A DNA stretch of 64,000 nt, from NCBI GenBank assembly GCA_009760855.2, contig WPIO01000188.1, positions 186,001-250,000 of the forward strand, in the 5' to 3' direction. The DNA comes from Cristatella mucedo (Eukaryota; Bryozoa; Phylactolaemata; Cristatellidae). The position numbers and the translations under genes were made by a program. This document shows, piece by piece, positions 11,356 through 21,260 of the stretch (its first letter is position 1; the number at the start of each line of letters is the position of its first letter). The notes below the pieces were generated by a model. The model did not search any database and was not told the DNA's origin. It worked only from the letters and a program-made list of their open reading frames with translations.

Positions 11356-13419
11356 CGTTTATACTTCAAGTAAAAAAATTCAAACCCATAAAGAGAATCG
11401 ACTGGTTGTCTCAGAAAATGGGAAATACATTTGGGATTTTTCTTTCTATAATCTGACACCGTAAGCATATGACTTTATGCAAGTTATTATTCCTAATCAC
11501 GAAAAAGATTAGCCCAATCGTTTAATAAAATCCAAAAAAATTGCAATATACTAATTCAATCTATAACTCCTAAATGATGTTAAGCGAAAATATATCTTAA
11601 ATCAGCTAAAACCTAATCCGAGGCTCGGATAAGAGTTAGATCTAGAGAGCGATAGCCACAAAATTATCAAGTAGGCTAGGCAAGAATCACCAGTTTCTTT
11701 TCGGGCGGGGAGCAGATAAGAGCGTACAGAAAATTGTGGAGTACCCACAATCGCTGTCATTTTTATCAGACCGCAAATTTTTTTGAGGGTGAGTTCGGAG
11801 ATTTTTTATGATTGAAAACAGTCGCGACCGTTAGCATAGGGTTCCGTCCAAATTGCAGTTTAACCAATGGTCGTGAAACATACCGAGCCCCTTTGCTCGT
11901 TCAAATCCATTTATGTATTTTTAGGTCAAAGCCTTTTAAATCAACATTAAAGTATTTCAAAGAGAGGCTATTTCGAAATATTGCATGTTATACCTGAGTC
12001 GCGAAAAATTGGCTTTCTTCGTTTGTAACTGTTATACCAATCAGCTTAACTCTTGACTAGGCCACAAAATAAAGCTATGGAACTGGAAAAACTACTCAAT
12101 AGAGTATTTGAGAAGTAATAAATGATAATTACAGTTTCTTTATTTGAAACTTTATTTGTAAAACGGATTTACCTCAATGACAAGTGTTGAATAAAACAGT
12201 GTAATCTATAGCATTGGCATGCATGTCTGTTGCCTTAATATGCCGCGAATGGCGAATACTCTGGCATTAGCATATACCAGTTCGTGTCTCCCATAAGTCG
12301 TAGGTCAGTTGAAATAATAAAATCAACGTAAGTTGATAATTTAAAACAGCTTGTGCTAACGCTGCTTTACAGCCTTCTTTGGTGTATATTAAAACTCAGT
12401 CCATAGTCTGACTCCTTTGGAAAGCTGGATGTTTATCTTCCTTGGCATTTCTCCGAAAGGCTAATATTTAGTTGTGCAAATCTCAAAGGTATGCTAGAGT
12501 GATCCAACTAAAGTGAAATGAGAAGTTGCAGCTCCCTGCTATATGCTTGAGATTCCAAGATGTTTACCTAGCAACTCGGATTTCTTCTTTATTCACGGCA
12601 TTCATGAGCATCTTTAATTTTACTGTAATAATGCTTGCTCCGAGCTCGCCATAGAACGTGATACCAATAATATTACAGCCAATTCTTATCTAATGCACTT
12701 GATATTTTAACTTTATTTCTGGCTTAAATGTAAATAAACATCGAATATTTCATGATTGTTGAAAGGAATAGGTTATGTACTGCGACTGTGCACGTCCTAA
12801 CAAGTCCTTCAACTTGACATTACTAATGCATTACCATTTTGACGTGTCACATGCATGTTTTCCTTTTTTGAAACTCAAACAATTATTTCACAAAGGTGTA
12901 GTATCAATTGTGGAGTTTGGCATATTTTTACAGTTCATAGTATAAAACTGAGGTCGTCAAACACCGGCCTTTAGGTTATATTCGGCCTAGCCAGTGCTCC
13001 AGTCTAGCCTGGTGGCCCCTTAGCTATTTATTGATGAATCTGGACTAATTGTGTTTTTGTAGCTTTCTTCCCCTCCCTATTGAGGTACTTTTACTTACGA
13101 GTATCCCAGCTAACAAGATTTCGAGGCACGAGCCGTCTCTCGGCCGTTATTTGATTTAGTTTGATAGCTAGCTTTTATTGTAGTTGAATTAGCTTCGCAC
13201 GCTTCGAAGTGTGATTTTGGAACTGCGACTTTGCTCTGCTTACAGCTAGTTGTGGCAGCCCTAAGCCGCGACAGAGTTGCGACAGGTAATGTTAACGCAA
13301 AGGTCAGCAAGATCGGAAAATAATGTGATATAGGCTTTAGCTAGCACTACAGTCTGAGCCTAACGCCACGATAGTTACTTATAGTTGGATCTGGTCTAAT
13401 CAATCATTATAGTGATATT
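11356..13419. other. Intergenic, nothing recognised
   Basis: AT-rich, with scattered stops. No gene, RNA or repeat could be supported. A 66-codon minus-strand frame at 13110-13310 has no ATG and was not accepted. Confidence 0.5.
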
Positions 13420-13525
13420 AATAAATTTGATATAACACCCTGGAGATAACTTAATCGCTTTCTAGGCACTTTACATTTGCGCGCAAAAGAAGCATGATTG
13501 AATTTTAGTAATTGAATTGTCACAG
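13420..13525 (-). mobile_element. Solitary family A 3' tail, degenerate
   Basis: Reverse complement of the family A stem-loop (aacttaatcgctttctaggc, then actttacatttgc) and the following gcatgattgaatt block. No coding region follows. Confidence 0.55.
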
Positions 13526-13540
13526 TTTTGTTCCCCTTAA

Positions 13541-13999
13541 TTAGAACTGGTTGCAGTTTAACTGTTTCCCGTGTTTATTTTTCGAAATGATGTCAGACGC
13601 CTGTACGAACAGAAGCGCTCTGCCGGGTTTGGTATGATGCGTGTCTACCCCTTTAATTACGTGCGTGTCTGTGGGGCAGTTACTTGTTTTCGTTTGTTCG
13701 TTCGTCTGCCAACGTCCACTCCGGCGGGCCAGCGGAGTGGACGTGGTTGCTTCTGGCCCAGTATGCCTTCTTGACCTCACAAAATGGCCGATTAGTCTAA
13801 GCCTTTTGCCAACCTCTGGTATAGAATAAGATCCCTTTATATTATAAATTTTCGGAATCTGTTTCAATATACCTTGTAAAACCAAAAATTCTTTGGAGAC
13901 CCTGACTTTAGTTAGCGTGCTCCCGAAGCATGTAAATTGCTCCCGCCTTTCGTCACATCTTTTGATTTTTCTATATTTTAAAATCAACAAAAAGATCAC
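13541..13999 (-). pseudogene. Possible RTE-like reverse transcriptase C-terminus relic
   Basis: This 152-codon minus-strand frame is the longest in the window outside the CR1/L2-like copies. Residues about 64-75 read GKRLRLIGHFVR, and an arginine-rich stretch follows. The R-x-R-L-x-GH-x-x-R pattern is typical of the C-terminal tail of RTE-type and related LINE proteins, just after the RT thumb. No RT catalytic motif lies in or near it, and the remainder does not match anything I recognise. The plus strand opposite is also open for 62-67 codons, so chance cannot be excluded. A perfect 12-bp hairpin (13712-13744) lies within it. Confidence 0.25.
13712..13744. repeat. Perfect 12-bp hairpin
   Basis: ACGTCCACTCCG (13712-13723) and CGGAGTGGACGT (13733-13744) are exact reverse complements around a 9-nt GC-rich loop. 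It sits inside the GC-richer island at 13600-13780. Confidence 0.6.
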
Positions 14000-14019
14000 T
14001 TATGAATAATAGTATTTAT

Positions 14020-14245
14020 TAGGTCCCTGCGATTCGTCCTTTATTTGCTGATGTGTGCTGACACTGTTGCATGATGCCTCTAACGAAACTTGCATGATAA
14101 CCCTGTGAGTGGCATCCCAAACCATGTTACTCTTTTTTTATTGAAGATGCTACCACTAACCATTAGATCGCTCTTCCTTTGGAAAATTTTAAAGCGCCAA
14201 GAAAGAGATTGAGTTCTCTTAGAGTGCTTCATGAAATGTATTATT
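14020..14245 (+). mobile_element. Family A 3' UTR and tail
   Basis: Shows aggtccctgcgattcgtcct, gtgctgacactgttgcatga and ccaaaccatgtta, followed by the stem-loop (aaagcgccaagaaagagatt ... gagtgcttcatgaaatg) and an ATT-rich end. Severely 5'-truncated. Confidence 0.75.
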
Positions 14246-14499
14246 TTTATTGAGATAGGTTCATTTTGTAAGAAGTAATTTATATTTAGTAGTTATGAAA
14301 ACATGACATTGACCCCATTAGGTCATCAATATATACTAGCTGTATTAACAGACGTTTACTCTTTCAACAAGGAAGCAAGAACTGTAATGGAAATTTGCAT
14401 TAATTTCACACTTAAAATTACATAGGTCGTAGTGAAATGATTGGTGGTGAATGAATTAATCAATATAATCAGAGCATTGGTAGAATAATTCAGGCTTTT

Positions 14500-15235
14500 T
14501 AGCTATTGATATCAAGTCTGAGTTGGTCAATGCATATGTGACATTTCGTCTTACTTACTGTAACTCACTGCTTAAGCTCTTACCAGTATGTACAATTAGG
14601 AGCTTAAAGCTGGTGCAAAATTGCACAGCTAGGCTTGTCCATCCTGAGCCTTACAGATGACACATTACGCCACTTCGCGCCTACTTTCATTGACAACCAG
14701 CCAAGCAACGGATCTATTTTAAGGTTTAGGCGCTAAAACTTAAATTTCTTAGTTATTTGGCTCCAGTATACTTATCAGACATACTCCTCCACCAGATCAA
14801 GCTTCGTACCACTTGCTTTTCGGAGTCTAAATTTTCACCTACACCTCGCACAAACCACAAATCATTTAGAAACAATGCATTCATTTCTTATGCTTCCGAA
14901 GCCTGGAACTCATCCACAAGACTCTCGTCACCACATCCCTGACTTGACCACCTTCCAAAAGAATAAAAAACTCACCTTTGTATGACATTCAGTGCCATTC
15001 AGCATTCAGTGTGTCCCTGAAATTCTTTCTTTTTGTGCGTATGTGCTGACACTGTTGAATTCTGCCACTACCCACACTTGCATGCTGACTCGGCGAATGT
15101 CACCTATAACCTTGTTATTTAGGTTGCCCATCAAGCATTATACCACTTACTATTACATAGTGATTCCTTAGCAGCAAATGTAAAACACCTATATGGAGAT
15201 TGTTTTCTATAAAAGAGCTTTATCAAGTGAGTGAT
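14500..15235 (+). mobile_element. Family A retrotransposon, 3' third
   Basis: Starts near the coding block for SRLDFCNSLL (cgtcttacttactgtaactc), passes through the HITPLLADLHWLPV-like block and the APVYLSDILLHQ segment (a 61-codon frame at 14757-14942), and ends with the 3' UTR and the degenerate stem-loop at about 15185-15225. Stops and frameshifts are present. Confidence 0.8.
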
Positions 15236-17454
15236 TACTATTGTTGCTAATGTATAAATGAAAATTTCGTTGGAAGCTCAATTACAGAACAAACTATGCA
15301 TACGGATGAATTGAAACGCTCTAGTGGTATTCGATGACTTATGGTGATGGACAAGCACTGCTACACGTTCCCCGCTGCAGGTACCGGAATAAAAGCTTCA
15401 TACTAAGACATTTGTAAAACAGCCTCACTTCAGAATGCACTTGATATTTAGGTTTACCTATGACCAGTGAAATGCACCCAATGAGGGACAGACTATTAGG
15501 TAAAGCTCGTTGCGACAAAATAATCAGATTGGTGGCACGAAAATGAGTGATTGGACCAGATGTGATCAGCTGAAAATAAAATGATCAAGGTCAAAAGAGG
15601 TATTTACCGTATCTGAAATTAAGTTCCAGGCTGTAGGTCCATATAAACGGAACGTTCGCAACTTTAATACTTTAATGAGTTGTAAGGAAAAACGTGATAT
15701 CATCTATCTGTTCATAGCCAAGTAGGGTTAATAGTCTCAGGTGAGTATGGTTCCAAAATGTTGCTGACGACTAAGGAACGAATGAATATGTTTGTATTTT
15801 AAATCACTTTGCAGGGTATTTATTTAAGCTGCAGAGTCGGTGAAGCTGAAAAGGGCAATTTATGGATAATAAAGCAAAAAATACAAAACAACCTAGAACC
15901 TTTACAGTTAGAAGCATTTTTACTAATAGGGCTGGGAAATTTTTCGATGCTTGAACCATCCTTCTACTGTGGCGTTAGAATGCACATATAAAGGAATTAA
16001 GTGTCCAATGAAGTTCTACTGTATGCTCAAGTTGATTTGGACACCAAAGCACATGCTGGTTTGCTTCAAATAATATTGGCAATTCATTTACATATGTCGT
16101 GAGGTACAAGAAATTCAATATTGAAAAGCTTTCCCATCCTGTAAACGAAACAGACCAACCATGGAAACCTTTGGGGCAGGTATCAGATTCTCTTAGAAAC
16201 AAGAAGTTAACACACGTTAATTGCGTTTCTAAGAAACACATGCATATCTATCAGTGGCCTAACTAGACTGCATAAATAATGACTAATTTAGAACTTTACA
16301 AGACAAAATGCCTGGCTATGGACAGTAAATTAGCTATGACATAGTGTTGATGCCTATGTGCAGATATCTTACGTTGTGTGATACGGGAAAGGTTTACTAT
16401 TTGTCAGACCATTTGGTAACATAAATACTTCTAAGAATCCTCTAATCACCATACAGTTAATTGACCATCATGCCAGACCTGTATACAGCTCTGGCCTCTA
16501 CCTCTATATTTTGCAAAATATTTGTGTATTACTATACACCAGTCTCGTTCCCACTTTGAGGTTAATGATAAATTAATCTCCACGAATACTGAAAGGCAAC
16601 GAGTGTAGCCGCTTAGCGAGGTCCACAAGGTGCCTCTCACAAGAGATTGCACCGCCTGCAGTACTCGGCAATTTCATGTGTAGCTTTTGCTCTATACATG
16701 TACACCTGTATTCAATGAATTAAAAATCACTGCAGAACGTAAAGTATTTAATGATAACCAAGGGACCTAGAAAGCTATGCTACTGTGCCATGGTCATCGC
16801 CTTTGAGGTCTCCCTAAGATTTATTTCATTTTTCAAGATGAAGTGAAATCACGGCCGACGTGTGGCGACCTACCTCGGTTGTTTAGAAATCGGAATATGG
16901 ACTGAAGAGCTCTAACCAAGCCTGGCAATACCTTGGATTTTTTCTGCGGGAATTCCATGATTATTGTTGGATTTGGCAAAAGGATTATGTCGGCAATTCA
17001 AGATCGGTTAAAACTGTAAAGTCTCCGGTTGCAGTGCGCCATCCATAGGCACTAACCTATTCGAATTCCTCCCAATATTTTCAAGCTTTACGTTGTGAGC
17101 TTTCTAGATAGGTATTAATGTCAGTTTAACAGGTTTTTATTAAAGTAAAGTAGTTAGTACTGTACAGATTATTTCGACCAATATTTGGCGTTCCTAATAT
17201 CGAGAAACTCAGTAACCAGAGAAAAATTCAGAAAGGATAAAAATTGTGACTTGCACTATTAGTTCATCTTATAAATCAAGAAATTTAGAATGAGAGTTTT
17301 GAAGCCTCAAACTGTACTGCATATATATATATATATTTATTTATTTATTTATTTGCTTATATTTCTTTATATATATATATGTATGCACCCGTGAAGCTTT
17401 GGTGCAAAGTAATCTTAGGACAATATAAGATAAGCCTTGCCTGCTGCTGATATA
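15236..17454. other. Intergenic with possible old retroelement relic
   Basis: No gene supported. The minus strand at about 15560-15700 (aagttccaggctgtaggtcc and cggaacgttcgcaac) resembles the WNSLP-type C-terminal block of CR1-like elements, but too weakly for a family. Short AT/ATTT microsatellites lie at 17320-17380. Confidence 0.4.
17318..17382. repeat. (AT)n/(ATTT)n microsatellite
   Basis: An (AT) run, then about five ATTT units, then a second (AT) run. Confidence 0.9.
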
Positions 17455-19012
17455 ATAATAATAATTATTATTATAATTCACTTGATAAAGCACCCTCAGA
17501 GAACTTACTCTTTCTCTTAAGGCGCTTTACATTTGCTGTAAAATGAAACGCAATTGAATGGTAAGTAAAATCATGCTTGAAAAACAAACCAAATTAATCA
17601 TATGGTTAGGGGTGACATGCACAGGGTCAGCATGCAAATGTGGTTAGTGGCAGCATGCACAGTGTCAGCACCCATAAGCACATCAAGGACGAATCACAGG
17701 GACCCACTATTTGCTGTCCTAGGTAGGTGTGTTTTTAGGTTCCTTTTAAATGTGGTCAGGTCAGGGGATGTTCTGACGCAGGTCGGGAAGGAGTTCCAGG
17801 CTTTGGGAGCATATGAACTAAATGCACGGTCCCCAAAGGATTTAAGGTTTGTACGAGGTATTTATAGACTTTTGGATTCCGAAAAGCGGGTGGTACGATG
17901 CTTGGCCTAAAGGGGTAGTATATCTGACAGATAGGCGGGAGCCATAGAATTAAGGGACCCAAAAGTGAGCGACGAAATCTTGAAGTCAATCCGTTGCTTG
18001 ACTGGTAGCCAGTGTAGGTCGGCGAGAAGTTGAGTAATGTGGCAGCTGCGACGCTCACGGCCGACGAGTCTAGCTGCCGAGTTTTGCTCCAGCTGCAATC
18101 GCCTGATCGCACATGCTGGTAGGCCAGTAAGCAGTGAGTTGCAGAAGTCGAGACGCGATGTCACGAATGCATGGACCAACTTGGATGTGGTATCTTTATC
18201 TAAACAAGCCCGAATTTTAGCAATGTTATGAAGCTGAAAATAGGCCGTTTTGACTGTGGAGCTGATATGGTCGTCTAACGAGAGGTCGCTTTGGAATTTG
18301 ACACCTAGATTTCGAGCTGATTCAACTGGAGATATGTTGGCAGAGCCAATTTTGAGAGTCAACCTGTCCAATCTCTCGATCACACTGGGTTGGCCCATAA
18401 CTAGTAAGTTAGTTTTGTCATCGTTTAGTTTTAGAAAATTTGCTGCCATCCATGTGCGGATGTCATCAATGCATGCAGCCAGTGAGTTTAGAGAATTCCT
18501 GGTGCTCGAAGGGTGGGAGGGATCAAAGCAAAGGTACAACTGAGTGTCATCCACATAGAAATGAAAGCCTAAATTGTGCTTGGCAATCATATCAGAAAGA
18601 GGGAGAGTATAAACCGTGACAAGAACCGGACCTAGCACGGAGCCCTGAGGTACTCCATATTTCTGAGGTACTTCAGATGACCTTTGTTCATTCACGTTAA
18701 TACTCTGGAGTCTCCCACTGAGCTATGACCTGAACCACTGCAGAGCAGTGCCAGTGATGCCCAGGCGAGATGAGAGGCGCTCTAGAAGAACTTTGTGATC
18801 GATGGTATCAAAAGCTGCCGAAAGATCAAGCAAAAAAAGCAGAGACACTCTACCCATGTCTGCATTCCTAAGTTGTTCGTTGCATACCCGAAGCAACGCT
18901 GACTCTGTGGAGTGATTTGCTCTAAAGCCAGACTGGAACTTACTAGCAAGGTGTGAGGTTTCGATTCACGAGTTCAGCTGGTCCGCCACGACCCGAAACA
19001 AACTGGTCCTGT
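17455..19012 (-). mobile_element. Family A CR1/L2-like retrotransposon, longest copy
   Basis: On the minus strand, from 5' to 3': the segment before RT (VVADQLNS near 18985), the RT fingers and palm (DLSAAFDTIDH near 18800; [19 protein letters not shown]), the thumb, the C-terminal conserved blocks, the 3' UTR, and the stem-loop with an ATT-type tail at about 17455-17540. There is no endonuclease domain, so it is 5'-truncated at about 19012. An in-frame stop near 18968, another upstream of 18695, and a break near 17907 inactivate it. This copy best shows the order of family A landmarks. Confidence 0.9.
17907..18695 (-). pseudogene. Family A reverse transcriptase fragment
   Basis: 262 codons encode the RT palm and C-terminal part of a CR1/L2-type ORF2. 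The PQGSVLGP motif (residues about 15-22) is followed by FYVDDTQLYL (about 46-55), where the usual A of YADD is V; the catalytic Asp pair is retained. Then come the NDDKTNLLV block and the conserved C-terminal region (SRLDFCNSLL, HITQLLADLHWLPV, APAYLSDILP). The protein would act in target-primed reverse transcription of its own RNA. The frame is closed on both sides by mutations, so this is a remnant. Confidence 0.9.
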
Positions 19013-19054
19013 GTTGACGTTTTGTTCCCAGGATCACCTGGTGCAAGTCTCTGC

Positions 19055-19188
19055 GGTTATCATGCGGGTTATGCTTCTAGGAAAAGCTGTGGAAACTTTT
19101 CAGAAAATCCTGGTGTACAAGCACGTATGCAAATGAGCTGCAAGCCATGTTTGAAGCAGAGCCATGCTGTTGGCCGATGTGGCAAGCG
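19055..19188 (+). pseudogene. Unidentified coding remnant, copy 1
   Basis: Matches 35669-35815 at protein level: both have a G-Y-x-A-G start and, after a gap, TYA-x-EL-x-A-x-FEAEP followed by C and MWQ. In this copy the first half lies in one frame and the TYANELQAMFEAEP half in another, so a frameshift separates them. A strong splice donor (GTAAGTGAG) follows immediately at 19189, and a pyrimidine-CAG precedes the second half near 19103. It abuts the 5' end of the family A copy at 17455-19012. I do not recognise the family; it may be part of another mobile element or an old gene duplicate. Confidence 0.35.
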
Positions 19189-19192
19189 GTAA

Positions 19193-20454
19193 GTGAGTAT
19201 GTATTTGAACTTTCTTTGCCTCCACTTCCTGCATCCATGGTATCTTAACCCCTGGTCGAAGCAGTTAAAAGCACTGAAAAACATCAGTGTCATTATAAAG
19301 ATTCCTACGTATTTCATATTTTTTTCCTCTGTTATCGTTGATTATATGGCCATGAACCCTAACCAACCTTTCGGATTCACTAAATACCTGACTGCAGCCT
19401 CTGCTTAAGCCAGGTACCATTAATCGGTTTTGGTTCCACCCATCAGCATCCTACTGATCCGACCTGTATACGGCTCCTTAGTCCTCTTTCACTACTTGAT
19501 ATGAAGCTCAACGATTTTTCTCTCGCTCTATCATACAGTTCATTGAAATTTGTTTACGCTAATGAACCACTCACTTCGTATCCATTGTAGATTGGACATC
19601 AATTTATGCTAGTTTTAGCATACGCTTTGACCTTGGTCACTTTAATCTCAGCCAATCACATCGTTTCTGATATATTTTCTCTGCCTCTTAATAATCTGGG
19701 GTATTTTTTAAATATGCTGTACCTACTTACCTGTGCTAGCTGGGCTGCCCCTAGAACAGTTCTACCCGGTGGATACGGGCGTCTAGCTGTAGGCAATTGC
19801 ACCAATGTCTTCTTATGATGTTTTAAACCTTCATCGCGGTTACGGAATCGTAGTACCATACTTGTGTCTCTACGTAAATTATTCACTTCAGCCAGAGTGG
19901 TGTAATACGTCTTCTATACACTTCGCAATTAGTTGGATTTCTCACTAATAGAAGTTCCTTCATAATATTATTGTATGAAGGAATCGTAAAACTATGGTCA
20001 AAGTTTCCCTAGCTGTACTTCTTGCATGTGTAGCTCCCTGGGAGATTTTTTGGAAACTACACAAAAAGCCTATTGCATATTCAGGTAGCTCTAGCTTTAC
20101 TAACAGCATACACATCTTGAAGATTCAGACTTCTTTCGGGCAGAATTAACTGTAATTCTGATCTGAATCTTCTAGTCATTCGGTTTCAAGAAGTGCATTA
20201 GCTGGTCCTCATTCGCGAATGTGCACAATTACGAGATGTTGTATTAAATAGTCCTAATAATGAGTCTCGATTGAGGCTGTGAGAGTTAAGTTATAACTTA
20301 CTCGCATCTGGTTTCATGTTTAGATAACATTTAACTAGAAAGTTTGGTGTGTAAAGTAGACTGGAAGGCCTGTTCCTGACAGATAGGATTTATTATTATT
20401 ATTGTCTATTAAGCAGGCTACTACAAGCCAGTCAATCGTGCTTTCTTTATAAAA
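19193..20454. other. Intergenic, nothing firm
   Basis: A 70-codon frame at 19606-19818 starts with a hydrophobic, signal-like stretch, but it has no TATA box, no donor and no recognisable body. Otherwise empty. Confidence 0.45.
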
Positions 20455-20515
20455 AAATTAAATACCGAGAAAGAGATTGAGTTTTCTGAGGGCACTCTAT
20501 AAAGTGTGTTATATA
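20455..20515 (+). mobile_element. Solitary family A tail
   Basis: taccgagaaagagattgagt followed by tctgagggcact, then an AT-rich end: the family A 3' stem-loop with nothing else. Confidence 0.65.
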
Positions 20516-20964
20516 TAATACTATTGTAAGGCACGGCAGTTTACTATGTTTTCCCGAAAATGGAGAGGGTGGACTTGCAAAAGAGTTGCAACCCAAAGGC
20601 AGAGAACTGCTTTAACACAATCTTTTTTTTCAAATTGTATCCCGGAATAATGAAACAGGTATGACTATTATTAGCAGTACCTTAGTACAAGCCTTTTTTT
20701 AAACTGTGCGTTTTGATTAAATAGTCTAGCAAATATTAGATGAGATCAGATTCAATATTCTGTACCTGTTACGGTTGCCAAGTAAACAACAAGCTATAGT
20801 TTTTGCTTTCGGCATTAGACTCTTTGAGGCTACATAAAACCAATCGACACAGTTAGTCTTGGAATATAATATAATACCTCCCATTCATCAGTTCAGCTAC
20901 TACTATGTAGAGTTTAATTACGTTCGGCAGTCACTTATTTCCTATTTTTAGTTTTTTTAAATAA

Positions 20965-21260
20965 TATTCATGCACTTGATAAAGCATCCCCGGATAACTC
21001 AAGCTCTTTCTAGGTGCTTTACATTTGCTGCAAATGGAAGCGCGATTGAATGATGAGCAATATCGTGCTTTAATTAATAATAATATTAATAAGAATGCAC
21101 TTGATAAACTGCACTAGGAGAACTCAATCTCTTTCTCGGCGCTTTACATTTGCTGTAAAGGGAAATGCAATTAAATGGTGAGTAATATCATGCTTGATAA
21201 ACAGACAACATAAACATGAATAACATGGTTAGGGGTGACATGCACAGGGTCAGCTTGCAA
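20965..21260 (-). mobile_element. Two tandem family A 3' ends
   Basis: Two successive copies of the reverse-complement stem-loop: 20965-21055 and, after an (AAT)n run, about 21092-21258. The second also keeps the 3' UTR (ggttaggggtgacatgcaca). Both are 5'-truncated to the 3' end and lie in the same orientation. Confidence 0.8.

Noticed and set aside
13110-13310. 66-codon minus-strand frame with a signal-like start
   Set aside because: No ATG; the hydrophobic start is not long enough to be convincing.
19606-19818. 70-codon frame with a hydrophobic N-terminus
   Set aside because: No TATA box, donor, dibasic site or recognisable body; likely chance in T-rich DNA.
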